NCBI RefSeq assembly: GCF_003352185.1
Contig: NZ_CP029608.1
Location: 2,170,001 to 2,234,000 of the forward strand
DNA: 64,000 nucleotides
Source of the DNA: Pseudomonas kribbensis
Lineage (GTDB): Bacteria > Pseudomonadota > Gammaproteobacteria > Pseudomonadales > Pseudomonadaceae
Direction: 5' to 3'
Under the pieces are notes generated by a model, which had not been told where the DNA came from, searched no databases, and saw nothing but the letters and a program-made list of their open reading frames with translations. Below, piece after piece: positions 1-11,800 of the stretch. The position numbers were made by a program, and so were the translations under genes. Position 1 is the stretch's first letter, and every line of letters starts with the position of its first letter.

Positions 1-2867
1 ACGATCTGGCCAACGGTTTCGAGCTGAGCGGTGCGCCGCTGTTGCGGGTTGCCCTGGTGCGTACGGACGAGTCGACGCATCACCTGATCTACACCTGTCA
101 TCACATCCTGATGGACGGCTGGAGTACTTCGCAGTTGTTCGGCGAGGTGTTGCAGCGGTATGCGGGTATGACCCCGGCCAGCGCTCAGGGGCGTTACCGC
201 GATTACATCGAATGGTTGGGCCAGCGTGATCAGCCTGCCAGCCAGGCGTTCTGGAAACAGGCGCTGGCCGAGCTTGAAGAGCCGACGCGACTGGCCAGTG
301 CCGTGCCTGCGCCGCTGACCGGCGCTGGCGGTTATGCCGACCACCAGCATGTGTTCAGCGAGCAACTGACGGCGGATCTGAACCGCTTCGCACGGGAGCA
401 GAAAGTCACCTTCAACACCCTGGTGCAAGCGGCGTGGCTGGTGCTGTTGCAGCGTTATACCGGTCAGGATCACGTGGCCTTCGGTGCCACGGTCGCCGGT
501 CGCCCGACCGATTTGCCCGGCGTCGAGCAGCAGATCGGCCTGTTCATCAATACCTTGCCGGTGGTGGCCGCGCCGTCCGCCGACTTGTCGGTGGAACAGT
601 GGTTGCAGCACGTGCAGGGCCTCAACCTGGCGCTGCGTGAACACGAACACACGCCGCTGTATGACATTCAGCGCTGGGCCGGACTCGGCGCCGGGGCGTT
701 GTTCGACAGCATTCTGGTGTTCGAGAACTATCCGATGGCCGAAGCCCTGCAACAGGGGCCGGATACCGGTCTGGTGTTCTCGGCGATCCGTCGACAGGAG
801 CAGACCAACTACCCGTTGACGCTGGTGGCGGTCACCGGTCGTGAGTTGAGCCTGGGCGTCAGTTACGATCAGGCCTGTTTCTCGGCCTCGACCATTGTCG
901 ATCTGGGCCGACAGCTCGAACGCCTGCTGCGCCAGTTCCTCGACAACGCCACGCAAGCGCTGGGCGCGTTGCAATTGCTCGACGAGCCGCAGCGCGGGCA
1001 AGCGATTGCCTGGGGCAAGGCGGAAGTCACGGCGCTGGCGCCGCGCACGGTACTGGAATTTATCGAAGAACGTGTCGCGCAACGACCTGACGCACCGGCG
1101 GTGGTGTATGCCGAACAGCAGATCGACTATCGCGCGCTCGACCAGCGGGCCAATCGTCTGGCGTACAAGCTGCAGGCGCTGGGCGTGGGGGTGGAAGTGC
1201 GGGTCGGCGTGTGCATGCGCCGCACCCCGGACATGCTGGTGGCGCTGCTGGCGATCCTCAAGGCCGGTGGCGCCTATGTGCCGCTGGACCCGGACTACCC
1301 GCAGGAACGTTTGCTGCACATGCTCGACGACAGCCGTGCGGCGGTGCTGCTGACCGAGCCGGCGGCGCAGGCGATGCTGCCCGAGACATTGAGTGCCCGG
1401 GTGGTGCTGGTGGAGGCGGGCGAGCAGTGGCTGGCCGGTTATCCTTCCACCGCGCCGGTGGCCGGTATCACCGGGCAGAACCTGGCCTATGTCATCTACA
1501 CCTCGGGTTCCACCGGCAAGCCGAAAGGCGTCGCCATCAGCCACGCCAACCTCTCGGCGTTGATCCAGTGGTCGCAAGGGGTCTACCGCGAGGAACAATT
1601 GCGCGGCGTGCTGGCGTCGACTTCTATCTGCTTCGACCTGTCGGTGTGGGAGATCTTTGTCACCCTGGCCAGCGGCGGCTGCATGGTGCTGGCGGACAAC
1701 GCGCTGGCCCTGGCGGACTTGCCGGCCCGGGAACGGGTCACGCTGATCAACACCGTGCCGTCGGCGATTGCCGCGCTGCAACGGGCAGAGCAGATTCCGG
1801 CATCGGTCACGACCATCAACCTGGCCGGTGAACCGCTGAAGCAGAGCCTGGTGGACACCCTGTATGCGACCACGGCGGTCCGGCAGGTCTACGACCTGTA
1901 CGGGCCATCGGAAGACACGACCTATTCGACGTTCACCCTGCGCACTGCGCAAGGTCAGGCCAATATCGGCCGGCCGCTGGCCAACACCGTGGCGTACCTG
2001 CTCGACACTCAGCTGAACGTATTGCCGGCCGGCGTAGCCGCCGAGCTGTACCTCGGCGGTGCCGGTGTGACCCGGGGCTATCTGATGCGACCGGGCCTGA
2101 CCGCCGAACGCTTCGTGCCCAACCCGTATGCCGGCAACGGCGAGCGGCTTTACCGCACGGGGGATCTGGTGCGCGAGGGCGCGGATGGCAACATCGAGTA
2201 CCTCGGACGTGCCGACCATCAGGTGAAGATCCGTGGCTTCCGTATCGAACTCAGCGAAGTCGAAGCGCGCTTGCTCGAGCAGGATGAAGTTCGCGAAGCG
2301 GTGGTGCTGGCCCAGGACGGCGCGGCGGGCAAGCTCCTGCACGGTTATGTCGTGGCGGCGCAAGCGGTGAGCGATCCGGCGGCGCAGATCGAGCGTCTGC
2401 GCGGGGCATTGGCCAGTTGTTTGCCGGCGCACATGGTGCCCGGGCATCTGCATGTGATCGAGGCGGTGCCGTTGACCCCGAACGGCAAGCTCGACCGCAA
2501 GGCGCTGATGGCCCTGAACACTAGCCCGGCGCAGCAGCAATACGAAGCGCCGCAGACGGACCTGCAACGGGAAGTGGCGACAGTCTGGCAGGAGGTGCTG
2601 GAAGTCGAACGCGTGGGCCTGGCGGACAACTTCTTCCAGCTTGGCGGCCATTCGTTGCTGGCGACGCTGGTGGTGACCCGGATCAAGGAGCGTCTGGGTG
2701 ACAAGGTGCCGCTCAAGGAGCTGTTCGAAGCCGATACGCTGAAAGCGTTCTGCAACCGGATCGAGGCGCTGCGCGTCGAAATGTCGCCGGTTCAGGATGA
2801 ATTGGCTAAATCCCTGGAGGCCCTCAAACGTCTATCCCTCGATGATCTGGAAAAACTGATTTCTTGA
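1..2867 (+). CDS. Non-ribosomal peptide synthetase, 3' part (C-A-T), pyoverdine peptide chain
   Basis: This is the C-terminal part of an NRPS that enters from the left edge; the reading frame is open from base 3. Domains in order: the rest of a condensation domain (His motif HHILMDGWS at about 99-125), an adenylation domain (STGKPKG near 1510-1530, FDLSVWE near 1632), and a carrier domain (LGGHS, phosphopantetheine Ser codon at 2652). The specificity pocket reads D-L-W-N-N-A-L-T-Y, close to codes reported for alanine; this is my hand alignment to PheA. There is no epimerisation or thioesterase domain, so the chain passes to another synthetase. The C-terminus (residues from about 2760 on) is a short helical tail that may dock to a partner. 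The stop lies 13 bp before the next NRPS gene, which fits one operon. It is probably a PvdI/PvdJ/PvdD-type enzyme, but I cannot say which. Confidence 0.93.
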   Translation, partial: DLANGFELSGAPLLRVALVRTDESTHHLIYTCHHILMDGWSTSQLFGEVLQRYAGMTPASAQGRYRDYIEWLGQRDQPASQAFWKQALAELEEPTRLASAVPAPLTGAGGYADHQHVFSEQLTADLNRFAREQKVTFNTLVQAAWLVLLQRYTGQDHVAFGATVAGRPTDLPGVEQQIGLFINTLPVVAAPSADLSVEQWLQHVQGLNLALREHEHTPLYDIQRWAGLGAGALFDSILVFENYPMAEALQQGPDTGLVFSAIRRQEQTNYPLTLVAVTGRELSLGVSYDQACFSASTIVDLGRQLERLLRQFLDNATQALGALQLLDEPQRGQAIAWGKAEVTALAPRTVLEFIEERVAQRPDAPAVVYAEQQIDYRALDQRANRLAYKLQALGVGVEVRVGVCMRRTPDMLVALLAILKAGGAYVPLDPDYPQERLLHMLDDSRAAVLLTEPAAQAMLPETLSARVVLVEAGEQWLAGYPSTAPVAGITGQNLAYVIYTSGSTGKPKGVAISHANLSALIQWSQGVYREEQLRGVLASTSICFDLSVWEIFVTLASGGCMVLADNALALADLPARERVTLINTVPSAIAALQRAEQIPASVTTINLAGEPLKQSLVDTLYATTAVRQVYDLYGPSEDTTYSTFTLRTAQGQANIGRPLANTVAYLLDTQLNVLPAGVAAELYLGGAGVTRGYLMRPGLTAERFVPNPYAGNGERLYRTGDLVREGADGNIEYLGRADHQVKIRGFRIELSEVEARLLEQDEVREAVVLAQDGAAGKLLHGYVVAAQAVSDPAAQIERLRGALASCLPAHMVPGHLHVIEAVPLTPNGKLDRKALMALNTSPAQQQYEAPQTDLQREVATVWQEVLEVERVGLADNFFQLGGHSLLATLVVTRIKERLGDKVPLKELFEADTLKAFCNRIEALRVEMSPVQDELAKSLEALKRLSLDDLEKLIS

Positions 2868-2880
2868 GAGGGAAAAACGC

Positions 2881-5800
2881 GTGCAAGAGTTAATCGAGTC
2901 GGTAGGACAACTTTCGGCTAAACAAAGAAAGGCTCTGGCGGTTCTGCTCAAGCAGAAAGGCGTCAACCTCTTTGACATTGCCCCGGTTTTCAAGCGCACG
3001 GCCGAAGAGCCGCTGCTGCTGTCCTACGCCCAGCAGCGCCAGTGGTTTCTCTGGCAATGGGCGCCGCACAGCGCGGCCTACAACATTCCCACGGCCCTGC
3101 GCTTGCAGGGGCCGCTGGATGTGTCCGCGCTGGAGCGCAGCCTTCAGGCGCTGATCGAACGACACGAAACCTTGCGCACGGTGTTCTCCCAGGAATCCGA
3201 GCAACCGCTGCAAACGATCCTGCCGGCAGGGTCGTTTGCACTGGAGACTTACCCGCTGAGCCCTGAGCTGGCGAGCGACCCGGATGCCTCGATCCAGGCG
3301 TTCGTCCAGACCCAGAGCCAGAAGACTTTCGATCTGCAGCAAGGCCCGCTTTTGCGCGCGGCCCTGCTGCAGGTCAACCCGAACGACCACGTGCTGGTCC
3401 TGACGTTGCACCACATCGTCTCCGACGGCTGGTCGCTGCAAGTGATGATCGAAGAACTGGTGCAGCTGTATGCCGGTTTCAGCCTCGGTCACGACGCCGG
3501 CCTGCCGGCCCTGCCGATTCAATATGCCGACTACGCCTTGTGGCAGCGCCAGTGGATGGAGGCCGGTGAGCAGGCGCGGCAGCTGGCCTATTGGCAGGAT
3601 AAACTCGGTGGCGAACAGCCGGTGCTGGAACTGCCGCTCGACCGCGCCCGCAGTGTCGATCAGAGCTTTGCCGGGGCCAGCCACAACCTGATTCTCGATG
3701 CGCAATTGACCCAAGGCCTGAAAGCCTTCGCGCGGCAGGAAAACGTGACCCTGTTCGTCTTGCTGCTGGCGTCGTTCCAGGCGCTTTTGCACCGTTACAG
3801 CGGCCAGTCGGACATCCGTGTCGGCGTGCCGGTGGCCAACCGTGGCCGGGTGGAGATCGAGCGTCTGATCGGCTTCTTCGTCAACACCCAGGTGCTCAAG
3901 GCCGACATTGACAGCCAGACCCCGTTCGTCGAGTTGCTGCGTCAGGTCAAGCAGACCGCGCAGGAAGCCCAGGCCCATCAGGACTTGCCGTTCGAGCAGC
4001 TGGTGGAAGCACTGGAGCCGGGCCGCAGCCTGAGCCACAGTCCGCTGTTCCAGGTCATGTTCAACCATCAGGCGGAACGCCGCAGCAGTGTCGAAACACG
4101 CCTCAACGGCCTGAGCATCGAGCCGCTGGAATGGCAGAGCCAGACCGCGCAGTTCGACCTGACCCTCAACACCACCGAACAGGCCCACGGCATCGAAGCG
4201 GTGCTCAAGTACGCCACCGACCTGTTCGACGCCAGCACCATCGAGCGCCTGGCCCAGCACTGGAACGCGCTGTTGCAGGCCATCGTCGAAGATCCGTCGC
4301 GCTGCATCGGCCAGTTGCCGATGCTCGATGACGCGCGTCAGCAGCAGTTGTTGACCCGATGGAACCCGACCCGGGTCGAGCATCCGGTCGAGCAGTGCAT
4401 CCATCAGGTGATCGAGGCCCAGGCTGAACGGCATCCCGAGGCGGTCGCCGTGACCTGTGCCGGTCAACGGCTGACCTACGCAGAACTCAACCGCCGGGCC
4501 AACCAGTGGGCACATCGCTTGATTGCAAACGGGGTCGGCCCGGATGTGCGGGTCGGTGTCGCCGTCGAGCGTTCGCTGGACATGATCGTTGCCATCGTCG
4601 CGGTGCTGAAGGCCGGTGGTGCCTACGTGCCGCTGGACCCGAGCTACCCGCAAGACCGCCTGAGCTACATGATCGAAGACAGTGGCATCGCATTGCTGCT
4701 GACCCAGGGGCACTTGCAGGCACAACTGCCGATTCCGCCGGGGCTCGCCTGCGTGGATCTGAGCCAGCCGCCGGAGCAGGGCAACAGCGAAAACCCGGTC
4801 TGCCGGACCACGCCGGACAACCTGGCGTATGTGATCTACACCTCCGGTTCGACCGGCAAACCCAAAGGCGCATTGCTGCCGCACAGCAACGTCATCCGCC
4901 TGTTCAGCGCCACCGACCACTGGTTCGGTTTCGGCCCGGACGACAGCTGGACGCTGTTCCATTCCTACGCGTTCGACTTCTCGGTGTGGGAGATTTTCGG
5001 TGCGCTGCTGTACGGCGGCAAACTGGTGGTCGTGCCGCACGACATCACCCGCTCGCCGGAAGATTTCTACACGCTGCTGTGCGATGAAAACGTCACGGTC
5101 CTGAACCAGACGCCGTCGGCATTCAAACCGTTGATGCAACTGGCCAGCGAGTCCTCGCGTGACAACGCGTTGCGTTATGTGGTGTTCGGCGGCGAAGCCC
5201 TGGAAGTGCAGAACCTGCGTCCGTGGTTCGAGCGTTTCGGCGACCGCGCACCGACGCTGGTGAACATGTACGGCATCACCGAAACCACGGTGCACGTGAC
5301 TTACCGTCCGCTGTCCATGGCCGATCTTGAGCAAAGCCACAGCAGCCCGATCGGCGAGCCGATTGTCGACCTGTCGTGGTACTTGCTCGACAACGCGCTG
5401 AACCTGGTACCGCAAGGCTGCATCGGTGAGTTGTACATTGCCGGTGCCGGCCTGGCCCGGGGTTACCTGAATCAGCCGGGCATGAGCGCCACGCGTTTTG
5501 TTCCGGACCCGTTCAATCCGCAGGCCGGAGAGCGTCTGTATCGCACCGGTGACCTGGCGCGCCTGCGTGGCGACGGGGTGATCGAGTACATCGGTCGTAT
5601 CGACCACCAGGTGAAGATCCGTGGATTCCGCATCGAGCTGGGGGAAATCGAAACCCAACTGCTCAAGCACCCGGCCGTGCGCGAAGCGGTGGTGCTCGCG
5701 GTGGAAGGCCCGAGCGGGCAGCAGCTGGCGACCTGGATCGTGCCGAACGAGACGCTGGACGCCGATGCCGAGGCGACGTTGCGCGAGTCGATCAAGGCCC

Positions 5801-8800
5801 GGTTGCGCGATGACTTGCCCGATTACATGGTGCCGGTGAGCTGGGCATTCCTTGAACGCCTGCCGCTGACCGCCAACGGCAAGCTTGATCGCAAGCAACT
5901 GCCGCAGCCGCAGGTCGTTCAGTCCCAGGAAGCCTACGCCGCGCCGCGCAATGAGCTGGAGCAGCAATTGGCCGCGATCTGGCAGGACGTGCTGAAGGTC
6001 GAGCGTGTCGGCCTCAACGACAACTTCTTCGAACTGGGCGGCGATTCGATCATTTCGATTCAGGTGGTCAGCCGCGCCCGTCAGGCGGGCATTCGCTTCA
6101 CGCCCAAGGACATCTTCCAGCATCAGACCGTGCAGCGTCTGGCCACGGTCGCGCAGCAGAGCGACGGCGTGCTCGCGACCCAGGGCGAGGTGCTGGGCGA
6201 TGCGGTGCTGACGCCGATCCAGCAGTATTTTTTCCACAGCGATATTCCGGCGCGTCATCACTGGAACCAGTCGATCCTGCTGACCCCGGCCTCGCCGCTG
6301 GCGGCTGCACCACTGGAGCAGGCGTTGCAGCATTTGCAACGGCACCATGACGCGTTGCGTCTGCGTTATCGCGACACCGGGGACGGCTGGCAACAGACCC
6401 ACGCTGCAGCCGAACCGAGCGCGGAACTGCTGCGCACGGTCACCTTGCAGGACAGCGCGGCGTTGCCGGCGCTGTGCCAGGAATTGCAACGCAGCCTCGA
6501 TCTGCACGACGGTCCGTTGATCCGTGCGGCGCTGGTGGATTTGCCGGACGCCAGTCAGCGCCTGTTGCTGGTGATCCATCACCTGGTGGTCGACGGGGTG
6601 TCCTGGCGGATCGTGCTGGAAGACCTGCAAACCGTTTATCAGCAACTGACATCGGGCCAGGCCGTGCGCCTGCCGGCCAAGACCACGGCGTACAAGGACT
6701 GGGCCGAGCGCCTGCAAAAGCATGCGCACAGTGCCGGGCTGGAAGCCGAGCTGGATTACTGGCGCGGGCAGCTGGAAGGGGCCGCTATCGAGCTGCCGCT
6801 GGACAACCCGCAAGGACAGTCGAGCAACCGTTTCGAGCGCAGCGTCGATACCCGTCTGGATGCCGAGCGCACCCGACAGTTGCTGCAACAGGCGCCGGCG
6901 GTCTATCGCACTCAGGTCAACGACCTGTTGCTGACTGCCCTGGCCAAGGTGCTGTGCGAGTGGACCGGCGCCGACAGTGCCCTGGTGCAACTCGAAGGCC
7001 ACGGCCGTGAGGACCTGTTCGACGACGTCGACCTGAGTCGCACGGTGGGCTGGTTCACCAGCATGTTCCCGGTGCGCCTGACTCCGGGCGCCGGTTTCGA
7101 AGCCTCGATCAAAGGCATCAAGGAACAACTGCGGGCGATCCCCGACAAGGGCATCGGCTATGGTCTGTTGCGTTATCTGGGCAGCGCCGAAGCACAAGCC
7201 GCACTGGGCGGCGCAGCGCAGCCGAAAGTCACGTTCAACTACCTCGGCCAGTTCGACAACAACTTCGATGAGGGCGCGCTGTGGGTGCCGGCCACCGAAG
7301 ACAAGGGCGCGGGGCAGGACGAGCACGCGCCGATGGCCAACACCCTGAGCATCGATGGCCGGGTTTACCAGGGGCAACTGAGCCTGACCTGGACTTACAG
7401 CGGCGACGTGTTCGAAGACTCGACGATTCATGCCCTGGCACGGGCTTACGAAGAGGCGCTGGCCGAACTGATCGAGCATTGCCTGAACCCTTCGAGCGGC
7501 GGCCTCACACCGTCCGACGTGCCGCTGGCCGGGTTGTCCCAGACGCATCTGGACGGCCTGCCGATCACTGCCCAGCGGATCGAAGACATCTATCCGCTGG
7601 CGCCGATGCAGCAGGGGATTCTGTTCCACAGCCTCTACGACGCCGATGCCAGCGCTTATGTCTATCAGATGCTGCTGGACATCGAAGGGCTCGACGTGGC
7701 GCGTTTCCAGCAAGCCTGGCAGCGGGTCGTCGACCGTCACGAAGTGCTGCGTGCCGGATTCATCTGGGGCCGCGACGGCCTCGATACGCCGCTGCAAGTC
7801 ATCCATCGCCAGTTGACCCTGGAAATGCCGGAAGTGGACTTGCGCCACGAGCCGGATCTGGCCGTGGCCATGGAGGCCCGTGCACGGGCCGACCTGGAGC
7901 GCGGGTTCGATTTGCAGAACCCGCCGCTGCTGCGCCTGTGCCTGTTGCGCACGGCGGATGATCGCCATCGCCTGATCTTCACCTGCCACCACATCCTGAT
8001 GGATGGCTGGAGCAACTCGCGGATGTTCGGTGAAGTGCTGCAGGATTACGCCGGCCATCCGGTGCCGGGCGCGCAGGGGCGTTATCGCGACTTCCTGGCC
8101 TGGCTGCAAGGCCAGGACAAAACCGCCGCGCAGGATTTCTGGCGCGGGCAACTGGCCGAGCTGGACGAGCCGACGCGACTGGCCTCGGCGTGTCCGGGCA
8201 AGGTTCAGCCGGGCGCGGGCAAGGGCGTGCATCGCCTCACCTTCGACGCCGCTTTCACCCGTCGCTTGAACAGCTTCTCCCGGCAGCAGCAAGTCACCCT
8301 CAACAGTCTGGTGCAGGCGGCGTGGCTGCTGATTCTGCAACGCTATACCGGTCAGGCCACGGTCGCTTTCGGCGCCACGGTGTCCGGGCGTCCGGTGGAC
8401 TTGCCGGGCATCGAGCAGCAATTGGGGCTGTTCATCAACACCTTGCCGGTGATCGCCAGCCCGCAGCCGGGCATCAGCGTGCGCGACTGGGTGCACAGCG
8501 TGCAGGACAAGAACCTGCTGCTGCGCGACTTCGAACAGACGCCGCTGCAGGACATTCAGCGTCTGGCCGAACTCAACGGCGAAGCGCTGTTCGACACCCT
8601 GCTGGTGTTTGAAAACTACCCGGTTTCGGAGACGCTGGAAGCCAACCCGGGCGGCCTGCGCTTCGGTGGTCTGGAACACCGCGAGCAGACCAACTATGGC
8701 CTGACCCTGATCGCCGGTGCCGGCGAGGTGCTGAGTCTGGATTTCAACTACCTGACCGAGCAGTTTTCCGAGCGCGGCGTGGTCGGACTGGCCACGCACC

Positions 8801-11800
8801 TGGAAACCGTTCTGCAGCAGTTCCTCGACGCACCGCAGCGGTTGCTGGGTGAAGTCGCAATGTTGTCGAGTGTGGAGCACACCACGCTGGCGCAGTGGAA
8901 CGACAACCACGCCGCGTATCCGTCGCAACGTCTGACTCATCAAAGCTTCGAGGCGCAGGTCGAGGCCCGTCCACAGGCCGTGGCCCTGAGCCATGGCGGT
9001 GTGGCCCTGAGTTACGCCGAACTCAATCGCCGGGCCAACCAGTTGGCCCGTCATCTGTCGACGCTGGGCGTCGGCGCCGAGGTTCGGGTGGGTGTGGCGA
9101 TGCCGCGCTCGGCGGAACTGGTGATTGCCTTGATGGCGGTGTTCAAGGCCGGTGGCACCTACGTGCCGCTGGATCCGGACTACCCGGCCGACCGCGTGGC
9201 GTACATGCTGGAAGACAGTCAGGCGAAGGTCCTGCTGACGCAACAATCGTTGCTGGCGCAACTGCCGCAGACCGATGCGCAGGTGGTGTTGGTGGAGGCG
9301 GGCGGCGAGGCCTTTGCCGACCTCGCAAGCGACAACCTTGAAGTGCGGGCCGATTCGGCCAGTCTGGCCTACGTGATTTACACCTCCGGCTCCACCGGCA
9401 AACCCAAAGGCGTGGCGATTGCCCACCGTAACGTCCAGGCGCTGATCCACTGGTCCGCCGATGTCTACAGCGAGGCTGACCTGCAAGGCGTGCTGGCCTC
9501 GACCTCGGTCTGCTTCGACCTGTCGGTGTGGGAGATTTTCGTCACCCTCGCGCGCGGCGGTTCGATCGTCATGGCGCGCAATGCCCTGGAACTGCCGGAC
9601 CTGCCGGAACGCGATCAGGTGCGCCTGATCAACACCGTGCCGTCGGCCATCGCGGCCCTGCACCGCGCCGGACATATTCCGGGTGGCGTGCGCATCATCA
9701 ATCTGGCCGGCGAGCCGCTCAAGCAAAGTGTGGTCGACAGCCTGTACCGCGAGACCTCGGTCGAGCACGTCTATGACCTGTACGGGCCGTCGGAAGACAC
9801 CACGTATTCGACCTGGACCCGCCGCGAAGCCGGCGGCCAGGCGAACATCGGCCGCCCGCTGGTCAACACCACGGCGTACCTGCTGGACGGGCAACTGCAA
9901 GCGGCGCCGATCGGGGTGGCGGCCGAGCTGTACCTGGCCGGCGACGGCATCACCCGTGGTTACCTGTTCCGTCCGGGCCTGACCGCCGAGCGTTTCGTGC
10001 CGAACCCGGCCTCGACCAACGGCGAGCGGATGTACCGCACCGGCGACCTGACGCGCCTGGGCGATGACGGCCGGATCGAATACGTGGGGCGCATCGACCA
10101 TCAGGTCAAGGTGCGCGGTTTCCGCATCGAACTGGGTGAAATCGAAGCGCGCCTGCTGGCCCATGACAGTGTGCGCGAAGGCGTGGTGCTGGCGGTGGAC
10201 GGCCTCAGCGGTCAACAACTGGTAGCGTATGTGGTGCCGGCCCGATCCGATCTCAGCCTTCTGGAACAGGATGAACTGAGCGAATCGCTGCAGTCCGCCC
10301 TCAAGGCGCACCTGCCGGATTACATGGTGCCCGCGCAGTGGCTGTACTTGGATGCACTGCCGCTGACCCCCAACGGCAAGCTGGACCGCAAGGCCCTGCC
10401 GGCACCGGACGTCAATCAGTCGGCCCGGGACTATGTCGCCCCGTCCACGGAACTCGAGCAGCAACTGGTCGTGGTCTGGCAAGACATCCTGAAGATTGAC
10501 CGGGTCGGGGTGACCGATAACTTCTTCAGCCTGGGCGGCGATTCGATCATCTCCATCCAACTGGTCAGCCGTGCGCGCCAGCAGGGTATCCGCTTTACCC
10601 CCAAGGATCTGTTCCAGCAGCAGACCGTGCAGAAACTGGCGACGGTGGCGTCGCTGGAGTCCGCGCAGCAGGCCGACGGCACGCCAGACAACTACCCGCT
10701 GGCGCGTCTGGAGCAGGCGCAGCTCGATGCGTTGCCGGTGCCGGCGGATCTGATCGAGGACGTTTACCCGCTGTCGCCGATGCAGGAGGGCATGCTGTTC
10801 CACACGCTCTCTGACAATGGCAGCAGCCTCTACGTCAACCAGGTCAGCCTGCCGATCCAGGGCCTGGATGTGGAACGCTTCCGAGGCGCCTGGGAGTTTG
10901 TGATCGAGCGCCAGGCGATCCTGCGGACCAGTTTCCACTGGCAGGACGGGCTGGCCAAACCGTTGCAAGTGGTCCATCGCCAGGCCCCGCTGCAAATGCA
11001 GGTGCTCGACTGGCGCGACCGTGAGGTCTGCGATGAGTTGATCGCCGGGTTCGCCAGCGATGATCGTGCCCTCGGCTTCGACCTGTCCCAGGCACGCCTG
11101 CAGCGAGTGACGCTGTTGCGCCTGAGCGATGACCGCTATCAGATGATCTGGACCAGCCACCACATCCTGATGGACGGCTGGAGCAGCTCGCGGCTGTTCG
11201 GCGAAGTCCTGCAGTACTACTCCAAGGGCAAGGTCAGCGGTGAGAACGGTCGTTACCGTGACTTCATCGCCTGGTTGCAGGCACAGGACCAGGACGCGCA
11301 GGAGCTGTTCTGGAAAGCGCGTCTGGCGGCGGTCAACGAGCCGACGGCGTTGAGCCAGGCGATCCATCCGCGGCATTCGGCCGATGTCTCCGGCCACGAC
11401 GCGATCTACTCGAACTGGGATCAGGCGCAAACCGCGCGCCTGCTGCAGTTCTGCCGCGACCTGCGCATCACCCCCAACACCCTGATTCAGGGTGCCTGGC
11501 TGCTGCTGTTGCAGCGCTACACCGGGCAGCGCACGGTCACGTTCGGTGCCACGGTTTCGGGGCGTCCCGAAGGGCTGGCGAACGTCGGCAACATGCTCGG
11601 GCTGTTCATCAACACCTTGCCGATCATCCAGACGCCGCAGGCCGATCAGCGTCTGGCGGACTGGCTGGGCGGCGTACAGGCCTACAACCTGGACATTCGT
11701 GACTATTCCCAGGCGCCGCTGGCCGATGTGCAGCGCTGGTCCAACCTCGGTGGCCAGGCCCTGTTCGACAGCATCATCGTGTTCGAGAACTTCCCGATCG

